Shown here: one piece after another, positions 1 through 8,562 of the stretch
How the letters are laid out: every line of letters starts with the position of its first letter
Numbering within the stretch: position 1 is the first letter of the stretch
DNA from: Xylanibacter ruminicola
Lineage (GTDB): Bacteria > Bacteroidota > Bacteroidia > Bacteroidales > Bacteroidaceae
Assembly: GCF_900142525.1 (NCBI RefSeq)
Contig: NZ_FRBD01000001.1
Span: 62,001 to 126,000, forward strand
Direction: 5' to 3'
DNA: 64,000 nucleotides
Position numbers and translations under genes: made by a program
Notes under the pieces: model-generated
Seen by the model: only the letters and a program-made list of their open reading frames with translations
Database searches by the model: none
What the model was told of the DNA's origin: nothing

Positions 1-1
1 G

Positions 2-751
2 ACGAAGGACAGGCGGTCTGATCATGCCCGCATTGTCATCAGTCCGCATCCTCTGTTATTGCCTCTCATCAAGAAATATCGGTGTACCAGGCACAAAAAG
101 AAGAACTATGTGTTCTGCTTCAACTACATGTACAAGGATCCGACGACTTTCAACCAGACAGTCAACAGGGGATTGAAAATCGTAGGTGAGAAGGTGGGTG
201 TGCCCAATCTGCAGTTCTATGCGGCAAGGCACTCGATGGCCACGATTGCCTACAATGAAGCTGGCATTGACAAGTTCACGATACATGAGATGCTGAACCA
301 TAAAGTTAAGGTGTTCACGGTTACGAACATGTATATCCGTCAGGACTTCTCGCGCATCAACGACGCAAACTTCCGACTTATCAACTACGTGTTCGAGTAT
401 CATCTGATGTCGAACAGCCGTCTGAAAGAGCTGGGTGGAACGGAGGGCGACTTCCTTACTTCGGTACATGAGGACACGGTCACGTTCAGATACTATGTCG
501 ATCCTCTGCTGAAGCATGAGGACGGCAAGCTGGGCATCTGCTTCAACGTGGCTTTCCGAGGTCAAAGCAGGGATATAGCCACACCGCTTACTGTTGCCAA
601 CAATGAGGTAAACTCACGGTATCAGATAGTGTCAAAGAGAGCCGTCGATGAATGCGAAGCCTTAATAGACCGATGTAATAGTAGGCTCAAAAGGACGGAC
701 TTGTCTGCTACTAACCTGACCATCCTTGATGTAATGCGTCTGTTGGCATGA
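2..751 (+). CDS. Tyrosine recombinase (integrase), 5' end missing
   Basis: This is the C-terminal part of a phage-type integrase. The frame is open back to base 2, so the gene begins left of the window; the TTG at 59 is only an internal codon. Motifs of the tyrosine recombinase catalytic domain are visible: YAARHSMAT (the second catalytic Arg), MLNHKVKVFT (the LGH-like box) and NMYI with the presumed nucleophilic Tyr. About 110 further residues follow the Tyr, longer than most phage integrases, and I do not recognise that extension. Integrases of this family move integrative elements in and out of the chromosome, which fits the transfer genes downstream. The matching attachment site would lie outside the window. 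Confidence 0.85.
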   Translation, partial: TKDRRSDHARIVISPHPLLLPLIKKYRCTRHKKKNYVFCFNYMYKDPTTFNQTVNRGLKIVGEKVGVPNLQFYAARHSMATIAYNEAGIDKFTIHEMLNHKVKVFTVTNMYIRQDFSRINDANFRLINYVFEYHLMSNSRLKELGGTEGDFLTSVHEDTVTFRYYVDPLLKHEDGKLGICFNVAFRGQSRDIATPLTVANNEVNSRYQIVSKRAVDECEALIDRCNSRLKRTDLSATNLTILDVMRLLA

Positions 752-805
752 GAGTAAGCAAGAGAAATTCAATCAATACAATATCAACATTTAAAATCAA
801 ATCGT

Positions 806-2068
806 ATGAAGAAGTTAGTTGCATGGCAGGAAGAGCCTGTAATGGAGGCTCCTGTTGAGAAGGAAGAAATGGGTGTTACCATCAACATTGACAATGGTGA
901 GAACAATTTTGTCGGGGAACTGGTCGATGAACCTATTGAGACACTGGTCAGGAAGCCTTCAAAAAAAGAGCTTGACAGGGAGGAAGGACGAAGAGGCAAT
1001 GAACGTAAGCCAAGTAACAAGGTGACTTATCACCCTGTTACTGGACGGTCTGACTCTGCTCCAAGTGTTCCATATAGACCTGGAGTCGCACGTGGCAGTT
1101 ATCGTCCCACTGGTGTATTAGGTTATGTAAATCCAGAGAAAGAGGATAAATCCAGAAGACGCAGTCGTTCAAGAGACGAATTCCGTCCAAAGGATGGCAG
1201 GGAATCATTTCGTCATTTTGAGGATAGGGAGGAAAGCAGACGGCCAAGGAGAAGCAGAGATTTCGAAGAAAGAGACAGCAGAAGACTTGAGGAACATGAG
1301 AAAAGGATGTCCATGCTGGAAGCTTCTCTTCATGAACTGTACCCTACTTCGGCTATCACCGTCCAGAAGAATCAGGAAGAGGATCCTGTTCCGTCAATCA
1401 AGAAATGGACTAATGATGACATCCCAATGGAGAAATTCCAGACGGATGGTGTCAGCCAGCTCAGTGAGAGCGAGCTTTTGGCCATCATCATTGGCAACGG
1501 CCCGAAGGAGTTTCCAACTGTAGATCTCATGAATCAGATGTTGAATGACTGCGGCAATGACCTTTCCAAACTGGGTAAGAAGACAATGGAAGAACTGATG
1601 TGCTACCGTGGCATTGGTAAGAACCGGGCTATCGCTATAGTCGCTGCCTGCGAGTTCGGGAAGCGTTTTAGAAAGACAGCTCCAGAGGAGAAACCTGTTC
1701 TGAAGAATGCCTTGGCCATCGGTGACTACATGATGCCACAACTTGAAGACCTGGATGTGGAGGAGTTCTGGGCATTGTTCCTCAATCCGAAACATGAATT
1801 GCTCAGAAGAGTCAGGATCTGCAGAGGTGAAGTTTCTGAAAATGCTGCCGACCCGAGAAACATCATGCGATTCGGGGTGCTCTACAATGCGACCTACATT
1901 GTTACAGTACATAACCATGTCAGTGGGAATCCCTCTCCTACAAAGTTCGACAGCACCATTGCTACTAAACTTACTCAGGCTGCAGAGTCTGTACGGATGA
2001 CCTTGCGCGACCATATCATCCTTGCGGATGAACAATACTACTCCTTCAAGGACAACAAGAAACTTTAA
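806..2068 (+). CDS. RadC-family JAB-domain protein with long charged N-terminal extension
   Basis: The protein has 420 residues. Residues 1-190 are highly charged and rich in Arg, Glu and Ser, with low complexity. Residues 200-420 resemble RadC: a helix-hairpin-helix-like stretch (MCYRGIGKNRAIAIV), then a JAB/MPN metal site H369-N-H371 with D382. The usual HNHPSG reads HNHVSG here. RadC proteins are common on mobile elements; their biochemical role is unsettled. The gene starts 54 bp after the integrase and was probably acquired with it. A second, shorter RadC gene lies at 6334. The long N-terminal extension is unusual for the family. Confidence 0.8.
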   Translation: MKKLVAWQEEPVMEAPVEKEEMGVTINIDNGENNFVGELVDEPIETLVRKPSKKELDREEGRRGNERKPSNKVTYHPVTGRSDSAPSVPYRPGVARGSYRPTGVLGYVNPEKEDKSRRRSRSRDEFRPKDGRESFRHFEDREESRRPRRSRDFEERDSRRLEEHEKRMSMLEASLHELYPTSAITVQKNQEEDPVPSIKKWTNDDIPMEKFQTDGVSQLSESELLAIIIGNGPKEFPTVDLMNQMLNDCGNDLSKLGKKTMEELMCYRGIGKNRAIAIVAACEFGKRFRKTAPEEKPVLKNALAIGDYMMPQLEDLDVEEFWALFLNPKHELLRRVRICRGEVSENAADPRNIMRFGVLYNATYIVTVHNHVSGNPSPTKFDSTIATKLTQAAESVRMTLRDHIILADEQYYSFKDNKKL

Positions 2069-2121
2069 TCGAGAGTGTTTCAATTCTTGAATAAAAAGAA
2101 TCGTAATTCAGATAAAAACAC

Positions 2122-2129
2122 TAACTTTG
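2122..2129 (+). promoter_or_regulatory. Bacteroidota-type -7 box
   Basis: TAACTTTG fits the Bacteroidota -7 consensus TAnnTTTG, 35 bp before the start of the small gene at 2165. No clear -33 TTTG was seen at the usual spacing. Confidence 0.5.
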
Positions 2130-2164
2130 CACAACAAAGAAATAACAAATTGAAGAACTGACTT

Positions 2165-2425
2165 ATGGCAAAGAATATAAAGAAAACAACGCCGAGCGAA
2201 TTTCGCGGCATAACATTGAGAGAGTTAATTACCAAGTTGGAAAGCCTTTCCAATAACGGGAAAAATGACACTCTGGAAGTACAGATGTGTCGCATCCAAA
2301 AATTTCGTAAGCATGATGGTACGATTGCTTGCTTCGACACAGATGACGAAAGGAATATCACAAGTACAGGTATCTACCATGACGAACTCTTTGATAAAGA
2401 CTTCATCGGTATCGGATTCAATTAA
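2165..2425 (+). CDS. Small hypothetical protein
   Basis: An 86-residue soluble protein of mixed charge that I do not recognise. It has its own -7 box upstream and a strong hairpin just downstream, so it looks like an independent transcription unit. No signal peptide, membrane segment or metal motif is visible. Confidence 0.6.
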   Translation: MAKNIKKTTPSEFRGITLRELITKLESLSNNGKNDTLEVQMCRIQKFRKHDGTIACFDTDDERNITSTGIYHDELFDKDFIGIGFN

Positions 2426-2452
2426 AACATAAACATTAACGTGGAACACAAT

Positions 2453-2488
2453 TATGGCTCGATACTTCCTAACTAGTACCGAGCCATA
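2453..2488. terminator. Bidirectional hairpin terminator
   Basis: A 14-bp stem with a single mismatch (arms 2453-2466 and 2475-2488) encloses an 8-nt loop, between two convergent genes (2425 plus, 2499 minus). T-rich sequence follows on the plus side. Confidence 0.7.
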
Positions 2489-2498
2489 TTTGTGTTTA

Positions 2499-3461
2499 TT
2501 ATTTCCCCTGAAGAATTTGAAGCAATTCGTTCAGGCTTTTCGCTATTTCTTCTGGCGTAGGGATAGGTCTATATGCCAACTGCCCTAACTCCTCAACATA
2601 ATGCTCACTCAAATCTGTCCAAAGCCGTGAGAAGTCCTTAATCAACGGTGCTTCATCAATATTCTTTCCTTGCCATCCATCTGGCGTATCAAATACCGAT
2701 TGGTCATGCTGCCACAGGTCTTTCAGGTCTTGAAGAAAGCTCTGACTCAGATATTCACGACATTCTGCGTCATTCACCAACGCATGAAGGTCATAGAAGT
2801 GACGGATTTTCTTATTCAACCCATCCAATGGTTGAGAAGTGAAGGAGAAACGCAGTAAAGAAACAAGCTTTTCACAGATAGTACGCCTTTTGTCAAGCAC
2901 GTTCAGTTCAAAAGGAGCCATATCTAACTCTTCAATTAGCGACTCCCTTCCTGTTTCCCTAAGAAACTGAGTGATAAAGCTTTCTATTTCCAACCTCACA
3001 TACGGATAGGGATTGGCAAAAGAATTAATCTCGACGATAACGTAGTTCCCCAGCAATTTCATTCGCGGATCACTTCCTGATAATGTACTCGTATAGGAAT
3101 GATATGTCTTCCTATAGTGCGACCCTTTACTTGTCTCACCTGGCACGTCAGTTTCTGGTATTCCCTCAGTCATGCCTTTGCTGACCTTCGAGATCAAGTT
3201 CTTTATTTGATTGCCTTTCATACCCTCGGCAAGAACGGCAACATCGATGTCGCTGGAAAAACGGTCTATCAATCTGTAAGCCTTGGACAATGAGGTTCCA
3301 CCTTTCCAAACCGTGTTGTTTGCCTGTGAGGTTCGGGAGAGTTGCTGCAGGATTTTGGTTATCCAATAGTCCTTCTCGATATAAACGGGAGCGATGTCCA
3401 AATGCTCAGATGCTGCACGGATAGCATCGGATAGCTGTTGCCTATTGTTGTCAAGTGTCAT
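2499..3461 (-). CDS. AbiEii/AbiGii-type nucleotidyltransferase toxin
   Basis: A 320-residue protein with the nucleotidyltransferase core of the AbiEii family: KGGTSLSK (53-60) followed by DRFSSDIDVAV, with metal-binding Asp71 and Asp73. In characterised AbiE systems this protein is the toxic half of a type IV toxin-antitoxin pair that gives abortive infection against phage. The start overlaps the end of the upstream gene by 4 bp (ATGA), so the two are translationally coupled. The upstream gene is the matching antitoxin type, which supports the call. Confidence 0.85.
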   Translation of the reverse strand: MTLDNNRQQLSDAIRAASEHLDIAPVYIEKDYWITKILQQLSRTSQANNTVWKGGTSLSKAYRLIDRFSSDIDVAVLAEGMKGNQIKNLISKVSKGMTEGIPETDVPGETSKGSHYRKTYHSYTSTLSGSDPRMKLLGNYVIVEINSFANPYPYVRLEIESFITQFLRETGRESLIEELDMAPFELNVLDKRRTICEKLVSLLRFSFTSQPLDGLNKKIRHFYDLHALVNDAECREYLSQSFLQDLKDLWQHDQSVFDTPDGWQGKNIDEAPLIKDFSRLWTDLSEHYVEELGQLAYRPIPTPEEIAKSLNELLQILQGK

Positions 3462-4180
3462 ACGATTCTGAAATTATTAGTCGATAAAACTTTCTTGGTC
3501 AAGCCAACTTTATATATAGTAATTGGATTAAGGGTATCTCTCAGTACCTGTGCTTTCTCTTCTCCATAAAGATCTTCAACGATAGCGCCAGTCACGGCCC
3601 TCGTCATTGGATTATACTTCAAGGCAAGCTTGATTATCAATTCCACACTTCTTACATCAAGTGATTGTACGATAGCCCTTATCCTATTGTAAGATTTGTC
3701 AGGTGTCGTATCCGGAATTGACTTAATATTTTTGATAGCGTCAAGTACTTGAAGTAGAGGAATGTTATTCCTTGTTATCACATTGGGCTGCTGTACAAAA
3801 CGTATAGTAAAAGAACCTCTGCGAGTATTATTTTTCTTCCCATTAACCCCAATCTCAATGATATTGGAGATTTGTGTGGTAAGACCCAATTGTCCGAAAA
3901 TGGAATTACCAGTCAGATAGCCAATTATCTGGCCATCTTTTTCCAATAAATCCTTAACAACCTCTTCCTGACTAGGCTTTAAGCTACCGAACATCGTCTG
4001 CTTCGGCTTATAGAAACGTCCTTTAGAAAGACGCTGGATCACACCGCTATCTGCCATACGGTTTAGCTTACGTATAACATTGGCACTGGATTCAGGAGGC
4101 AATCCCAAATCCCGATACGTGAAAACATAGTCTGAACGGAATGAATTCACGGTCTGCTCTATAGCCTTTGACTGTAACAT
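3458..4180 (-). CDS. AbiEi-like antitoxin (DUF6088 type, winged helix)
   Basis: About 240 residues if started at the ATG at 4180. The frame is open 34 codons further up, but that extension would run across the operator and -7 box, so I prefer the internal start. The N-terminal region reads as a winged-helix domain (TYRDLGLPPESSANVIRKLN, then RLSKGRFYKP), as in AbiEi antitoxins. The family binds inverted repeats in its own promoter and holds the toxin in check. Two near-identical 32-bp repeats directly upstream fit that autoregulation. Confidence 0.75.
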   Translation of the reverse strand: MLQSKAIEQTVNSFRSDYVFTYRDLGLPPESSANVIRKLNRMADSGVIQRLSKGRFYKPKQTMFGSLKPSQEEVVKDLLEKDGQIIGYLTGNSIFGQLGLTTQISNIIEIGVNGKKNNTRRGSFTIRFVQQPNVITRNNIPLLQVLDAIKNIKSIPDTTPDKSYNRIRAIVQSLDVRSVELIIKLALKYNPMTRAVTGAIVEDLYGEEKAQVLRDTLNPITIYKVGLTKKVLSTNNFRIV

Positions 4181-4207
4181 AATTGCTATTGCATTACGAA
4201 TTTGGTG

Positions 4208-4215
4208 CAAAGATA
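4208..4215 (-). promoter_or_regulatory. -7 box of the AbiE operon
   Basis: On the minus strand this reads TATCTTTG, matching TAnnTTTG, 27 bp before the preferred start at 4180. The -33 region falls inside the first operator repeat, so a bound repressor would block the promoter. Confidence 0.6.
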
Positions 4216-4220
4216 CATAT

Positions 4221-4252
4221 TTTGTCTCGTTTTTAAGCCACAAAACAAGACA
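4221..4252. promoter_or_regulatory. AbiE operator, copy 1
   Basis: A 32-bp element with inverted ends: TTTTGTCTCG at 4220-4229 and CAAGACAAAA at 4246-4255. It overlaps the -33 region of the AbiE promoter and matches copy 2 at 31 of 32 positions. It is probably the binding site of the antitoxin. Confidence 0.65.
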
Positions 4253-4313
4253 AAAATTCAAAAAGAAGCTATTTTTTAACAATTCATGTGCTTAAATCAT
4301 ACCAAAAAGACAA

Positions 4314-4345
4314 TTTGTCTCGTTTTTAAACCACAAAACAAGACA
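4314..4345. promoter_or_regulatory. AbiE operator, copy 2
   Basis: Second copy of the 32-bp element, 93 bp from the first, differing only at position 17 (A for G). It lies between the AbiE promoter and the end of the serine recombinase gene. Confidence 0.65.
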
Positions 4346-4402
4346 GAACAACTTTAATACAAATTGTATTGCAACTCACTTTTTTGAGGGGTTACCGTAG
4401 TG

Positions 4403-4963
4403 CTATCCGCATATCCGTTGTCTTATATATCTATATAAAGTCGTTTTGCTTATCCCTGTTGCTTCGAGAATCTGCGATATAGAGCAGACCTTGGAATCAT
4501 ACATTTTCAAAGCAAGTTTTATCTTAGATTCATCTTTGGGTGGGCGACCACCATTGCGACCTCTTGCACGGGCTGCCTGTAATCCCTCCATAGTTCTTTG
4601 ACGGATTAAGTCGCGTTCGAACTGGCTTATTCCTGCAAAAATGGTGAAGAGAAGTTTTCCCTGTGGAGTTGTTGTATCAATCCACGATTCCTTCAAGGAC
4701 TTAATATCAGCTCCGATATTATGGATTCTATCCACAATTTCAAACAAGTCCTTAACAGATCTGCTTAATCGGGACAATTCTGTGATAATGACAACATCTC
4801 CTTCTCGAAGAGCATCCATCATTCGAACCAGCTCAACTCTGTCACGCTTGGTTCCTGATGCTTTCTCTTCATATATCCTTTCACAACCAAATTCTTTCAG
4901 TTGGTCAATTTGCCTAAGCGTCTGCTGATCTTGCGTACTTACACGTGCATAACCAATTATCAT
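4403..4963 (-). CDS. Serine recombinase (resolvase/invertase)
   Basis: A 186-residue recombinase of normal length for the small resolvase/invertase family. The N-terminal catalytic domain has YARVSTQDQ with nucleophile Ser9, then LSRLSRS and FERDLIRQRT. Residues 136-186 end in a helix-turn-helix (GISKTTLYRYIRQ). Such enzymes resolve cointegrates or invert short segments flanked by inverted sites. A pair of perfect 12-bp inverted repeats lies directly upstream and could be the target or operator. The gene reads toward the AbiE pair and may have brought it in. Confidence 0.9.
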   Translation of the reverse strand: MIIGYARVSTQDQQTLRQIDQLKEFGCERIYEEKASGTKRDRVELVRMMDALREGDVVIITELSRLSRSVKDLFEIVDRIHNIGADIKSLKESWIDTTTPQGKLLFTIFAGISQFERDLIRQRTMEGLQAARARGRNGGRPPKDESKIKLALKMYDSKVCSISQILEATGISKTTLYRYIRQRICG

Positions 4964-4968
4964 AAGTC

Positions 4969-5031
4969 TGTGCCAAAATTAATATAGTTCCACATTTATG
5001 ATACTTAGATTAAAGTACCAATTTTGGCACA
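4969..5031. repeat. 12-bp inverted repeat pair upstream of the serine recombinase
   Basis: TGTGCCAAAATT at 4969-4980 and AATTTTGGCACA at 5020-5031 form perfect 12-bp inverted repeats around a 39-bp centre. The inner edge of the proximal repeat carries a minus-strand -7 box (TAATTTTG, 4974-4981) only 11 bp before the recombinase ATG. Recombinase binding would therefore also control the gene. A res-like or inversion site is plausible. Confidence 0.55.
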
Positions 5032-5152
5032 AAAATACAAATAATTATTTAGATTTTCAAGAGTTTATTGAAAAAGTAACAAAAACGGCGGTTTTTGGTA
5101 TTCATCCATATAATGCATAAACATTCATTTGGACAGAGCAAGTGTTAAAACC

Positions 5153-5179
5153 GTCACAAATAGCTAATAGATTTGTGAC
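5153..5179. repeat. Perfect 9-bp hairpin
   Basis: GTCACAAAT (5153-5161) pairs with ATTTGTGAC (5171-5179) around a 9-nt loop. Weaker outer pairing of CAAGTGT (5139) and CACTTG extends it. It could be a terminator-like or protein-binding structure; its role is unknown. Confidence 0.45.
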
Positions 5180-5782
5180 ACTTGAAAGCAACAAAATCCT
5201 TATTCATTCTTTCGAGTCCCAAAGATTAACTGGGGACATACACATTGACGGTGATGCATCTGGGTGCTTATCAGCTACCCTAAGATGGATTACCGACAAA
5301 GAGTGTGTCCGCATGGCATAAAGACATATCAACAACAAGAGCATCGATGCGTCTTTGTCTTCCCTATTCAGGGAACACGCTGCCATGAATCATTTCCTTG
5401 TGGTGCCTTGACAAGGGAATTAACTACCTTCTTCTTGGTGCAAGCCTATAGCTTGGTCGTCCGAACCGTGAACCTTCGCTGTGTATTTCCGTTACGCCCG
5501 TTAGATACGTTCCTGTGGCAAAGGTAAACCCGCTTTATGGAATGGAAAGTTCATGCCGCAAGGGTTTCCGGGAAAATCTCCACGCCCTTATCAGGGGTAG
5601 TATTTTGCCTGAAAAACTTGCCTTATCCATTCAGCGACCTTCTTGAATGCCGCAGGAACGAAACAAACGGCGATAGAAATACGCAAAAAAAAAAACGAAG
5701 GGTTCACGGAGTTCGGACTTGATTCAATAGGAACTCACTTCACAGCTCCTGAATCCGCATAAAAAAAGCAAAATCGCAGAAC
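5180..5782. other. Gene-poor tract
   Basis: About 600 bp with only short frames on either strand (none above 87 codons) and no convincing start signals. A possible leftward -7 box (TACCTTTG on the minus strand, 5519-5526) and a run of 11 A at 5686-5696 were seen. It may hold regulatory sequence, a non-coding RNA or decayed genes. Confidence 0.4.
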
Positions 5783-6322
5783 ATGGACAAGCAAGGCATT
5801 TTCAAGTACGCACTGATGAGCTACATCCCACAAAAATACCTCAGACACGCATCATTTGAGGCGCAGGAGGCAGACCGCCTTATCATAGACTTCAAAAGTG
5901 GTCGTAAGTACGCCACCGAGAGAGTTTCAAGGCTCTTTGCAAAGACTCTTTCGCTCATGGACTTGAAAGACACCATCATTGTCTGCATCCCTGCAAGTTG
6001 TCAGCGCACCTACACCCGACGTTTCCGTAAGTTCTCCGAGAATGTATGTGCAAAGACCGGTGCCATCAACGGCTTCGACCACATCAAGGTTATCGGCAAA
6101 CGTGAAAAGGTTCATATCAGCGGAGAACATGCAGCCGAGGATAACGTATGGATTGACACGGACTTCTTTCAAGGCAAGCGCATCCTCATTATCGATGACA
6201 TCTGCACCACGGGCAGAACCTCCGATGATTTCCGTGAGAAGATGGAGCAGGCAGGCGCACACGTCAGAATGGCCATGTTCCTCGCAAAGACCAAGCAGTT
6301 CAAGAAGAAACAATTTAATTAA
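5783..6322 (+). CDS. Phosphoribosyltransferase-domain protein
   Basis: A 179-residue protein of the type I phosphoribosyltransferase fold. The PRPP-binding loop is clear: ILIIDDICTTGRTS, with acidic pair D138-D139 and TTGRTS at 142-147. The N-terminal half lacks features that would identify a base substrate, so it could be a ComF-like or regulatory member rather than a salvage enzyme. It ends 11 bp before the RadC gene and is probably cotranscribed with it. Confidence 0.75.
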   Translation: MDKQGIFKYALMSYIPQKYLRHASFEAQEADRLIIDFKSGRKYATERVSRLFAKTLSLMDLKDTIIVCIPASCQRTYTRRFRKFSENVCAKTGAINGFDHIKVIGKREKVHISGEHAAEDNVWIDTDFFQGKRILIIDDICTTGRTSDDFREKMEQAGAHVRMAMFLAKTKQFKKKQFN

Positions 6323-6333
6323 AATTCAAGATT

Positions 6334-7059
6334 ATGAATACAACTACAGCAGTAAAGGCAGCCACGGCAGGAACCGTGAAACTGACCATCAGACAGTGGG
6401 CAAACGAAGACCGCCCAAGTGTTAAACTTCAGATGTATGGAGTGAAATCGCTCTCTGACGCTGAACTCCTCGCCATCCTCATTGGCAGCGGAACAAGCAA
6501 GAACACCGCCGTTGACATCGCTCAGAACCTCCTCGACAAGTTCGACCAAAATCTGAACATCCTCGGCAAGGCTCGTTTCGATGAAATCAACGATGTAGAA
6601 GGCGTGGGCACCTCTACCGCCTGCAAAGTGCTTGCAGCCGTAGAACTCGGCAAACGCAGGCAGAATGCAATGGCAGCACTCAAGCCCGATATGGGAACCG
6701 CAACACGTATTTATAACTATATGCTGCCGAAGATGATGGACTTGGAAACGGAGCATTTTTACATCCTGCTGATGAACAATAACTACAGACTCATAAAGGC
6801 TGAGTGTATCAGTATGGGAGGACTGACAGAGGTAAGTGTTGACGTGCGCATCGTCATGCGTGAAGCTGTCCTCAATAATGCAACTATCATGGCCATATGC
6901 CATAACCATCCCAGTGGTAGCCTCCATCCCAGCAAGTATGATGATATGCTGACTCAGAGCGTGAAGAAAGCTTGTGAGGTCATGCGCATCCACTTAGCCG
7001 ACCATGTGATAGTGACGGATGGATGCTACTATAGTTACTCTGAACAAGGAAAAATATAA
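6334..7059 (+). CDS. RadC-family JAB-domain protein
   Basis: A 241-residue protein of normal RadC length. It has SDAELLAILIGSGT near the N-terminus, a helix-hairpin-helix region (DVEGVGTSTACKVLA) and the complete metal motif H190-N-H192-PSG with D203. The family is widespread on mobile elements, with no settled function. Two terminator-like hairpins follow directly. Confidence 0.85.
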   Translation: MNTTTAVKAATAGTVKLTIRQWANEDRPSVKLQMYGVKSLSDAELLAILIGSGTSKNTAVDIAQNLLDKFDQNLNILGKARFDEINDVEGVGTSTACKVLAAVELGKRRQNAMAALKPDMGTATRIYNYMLPKMMDLETEHFYILLMNNNYRLIKAECISMGGLTEVSVDVRIVMREAVLNNATIMAICHNHPSGSLHPSKYDDMLTQSVKKACEVMRIHLADHVIVTDGCYYSYSEQGKI

Positions 7060-7077
7060 GATTCACCATTCTGATGG

Positions 7078-7134
7078 AGCCAGGCGAAAAAGCCTGGCTT
7101 CCTTATTCTTTGGTGATGCGCCAAGAATAAGGAA
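7078..7134 (+). terminator. Tandem hairpins after the RadC gene
   Basis: AGCCAGGC (7078-7085) pairs with GCCTGGCT (7092-7099) around a 6-nt A-rich loop. Directly after it, 7099-7134 forms a second stem of about 14 bp with one bulged T. Lying 19 bp after a stop codon, they most likely end transcription of the 5783-7059 unit. Confidence 0.65.
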
Positions 7135-7898
7135 GCGAACAAGAAACGCAGAAGTGAATACTCTAAAATGACCTCTCGTTAGGCTGTTGCCTAAGTAATG
7201 GTTGGTAGTATCATACTTATTCCATGATTAGCCTGCGCACTCTGGGCCAGCTATTACAAGTTCTAAAAGCTATTTATCAGTGTGTCATGTCTGATGTGCT
7301 GTGTCTACAGTCATGCCCGTATAGCCAGTAGCGCAAGTCTCTGGTTGGGCTTTGCCGTCCCTATTATCTTTCATGAATCTCCAATGGTTGCTTTCATCCT
7401 ATGCTGGCTTCTTACTATTCTCTTCCTGTCTCTGCGTTTACCGGTGTAGCAGCCTGTTATCCCTTTAGCCTGCTCATTCATCGTGTCGTTGCTGTCTGAG
7501 GTATCGTCTCAACATGGGAGCATTCCTGGCACTCATCACGTTTGTTCTCCGGCTCACTGGCAGAAGCAACTGGCTCTTCCTTCCATTCCATAACAGCACT
7601 GGTACCTATGCGCTATCAACTCATAACTTTTTCTTTCTATTTTAATCTTGGCGTTATACTCATTTATTCTCCGCGAAGTTACGAAGCGGGTGCCTTTTTG
7701 ATTTCGGCCCTGCGTGGACTGCCTCCGGCCTTGGACAATGATTTTTCCATGAATCTTCCTTTTTCTTTACCGACAAGTCTTTGCCTATGGGCAATAAACA
7801 AAACGTGTATTCACAGATAAATCCCCGTCGCACCACTTTTCCGCGTCGTTTGGTTGCCTCGAATAAATTGAATATAAACCAATTAAAATTTAGAAATT
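7135..7898. other. Gene-poor tract between RadC and SSB
   Basis: About 760 bp. The longest frame is 92 codons (7542-7820), with no family resemblance and a composition unlike a protein. The base mix is not AT-rich as simple spacers usually are. It could encode a structured RNA or be decayed sequence; I see no definite feature. Confidence 0.4.
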
Positions 7899-8243
7899 AT
7901 GAAAAAGTTTAATGAGTTTTCAATCAGCGCATTCGTCGCTACAGTACCTGAAGTTAAGGAATTTGAGAAGAGCTCAGTTGCTCGTTTCTGCCTTTCAGTG
8001 AGCCACACAGAGAACAAGGGTGATGAGAAGTCTACCAAGACCGCACTCCTTCCTGTTGAGAAATGGATCTCCAACGACAAGAAGGATGAGCTGAAGGACC
8101 TGAAAGGTAAGTACGTTGGCTGCCACGGATTCTTCAAGCCCGACACATGGGAAGAGGATGGCAAGAAGCGCAGCAAGATCATCTTCGCTGTCACCAAGCT
8201 GGAAATTCTAACTATGAAAGATAACGAGGACGGCAAAGAATAG
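7899..8243 (+). CDS. Single-stranded-DNA-binding protein-like
   Basis: A 114-residue protein with the pattern of a short OB-fold SSB: an N-terminal strand region (FSISAFVATVPEVKEF), ARFCLSVSHTENK, and a central KWISNDK...GKYVGCHGFFKPDTW segment. It lacks the long acidic C-terminal tail of housekeeping SSB and ends in a short acidic run (DNEDGKE). SSBs of this kind are usual passengers of conjugative elements and coat the transferred strand. Identification rests on pattern only. Confidence 0.65.
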   Translation: MKKFNEFSISAFVATVPEVKEFEKSSVARFCLSVSHTENKGDEKSTKTALLPVEKWISNDKKDELKDLKGKYVGCHGFFKPDTWEEDGKKRSKIIFAVTKLEILTMKDNEDGKE

Positions 8244-8313
8244 CCGTCTATAAGCTGTGCTACCGGCTATACGGGCATTTTTCTTTTAATGTTCAACCTT
8301 TAAATTATCGGTT

Positions 8314-8505
8314 ATGACACAGTACATCATCCAGAATGACAACGAGGAATACATGGCTGCCTTTAGCAAAAAGCGTATTACCTGGACTAAAGCCCCTGAG
8401 TGCGCAAAGACCTTTGACTCTCGCGAAGCGGCAAATACCATGTTACGGAAGATAAACTTCTTCCATAACGTGCCTTGCTGGTTAGCAAGGGTGGTTCGTG
8501 ACTGA
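8314..8505 (+). CDS. Small hypothetical protein
   Basis: A 63-residue protein that I do not recognise. It lies between the SSB gene and a strong terminator and is probably in the same transcript. A Trp-rich, basic stretch (KKRITWTKAPECAKTFDSR) is the only notable feature. Confidence 0.55.
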   Translation: MTQYIIQNDNEEYMAAFSKKRITWTKAPECAKTFDSREAANTMLRKINFFHNVPCWLARVVRD

Positions 8506-8527
8506 AATCACAGGATTATGATAGTTC

Positions 8528-8562
8528 CGGGTTCATAGTTTACTGACTGTGAACCCGTTTTT
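8528..8562 (+). terminator. Rho-independent terminator
   Basis: A 12-bp stem with one T-G wobble (8528-8539 with 8546-8557) and a 6-nt loop, followed directly by five T. This is the clearest intrinsic terminator in the left part of the window and closes the SSB transcript. Confidence 0.85.

Noticed and set aside
7542..7820. 92-codon plus-strand frame in the gene-poor tract
   Set aside because: No family resemblance, no start signal, and composition typical of non-coding sequence.
7313..8278. 14-bp inverted match (ATGCCCGTATAGCC at 7313, its complement at 8265) around the SSB gene
   Set aside because: A match of this length is expected by chance somewhere in a window this size, and no further structure supports it.
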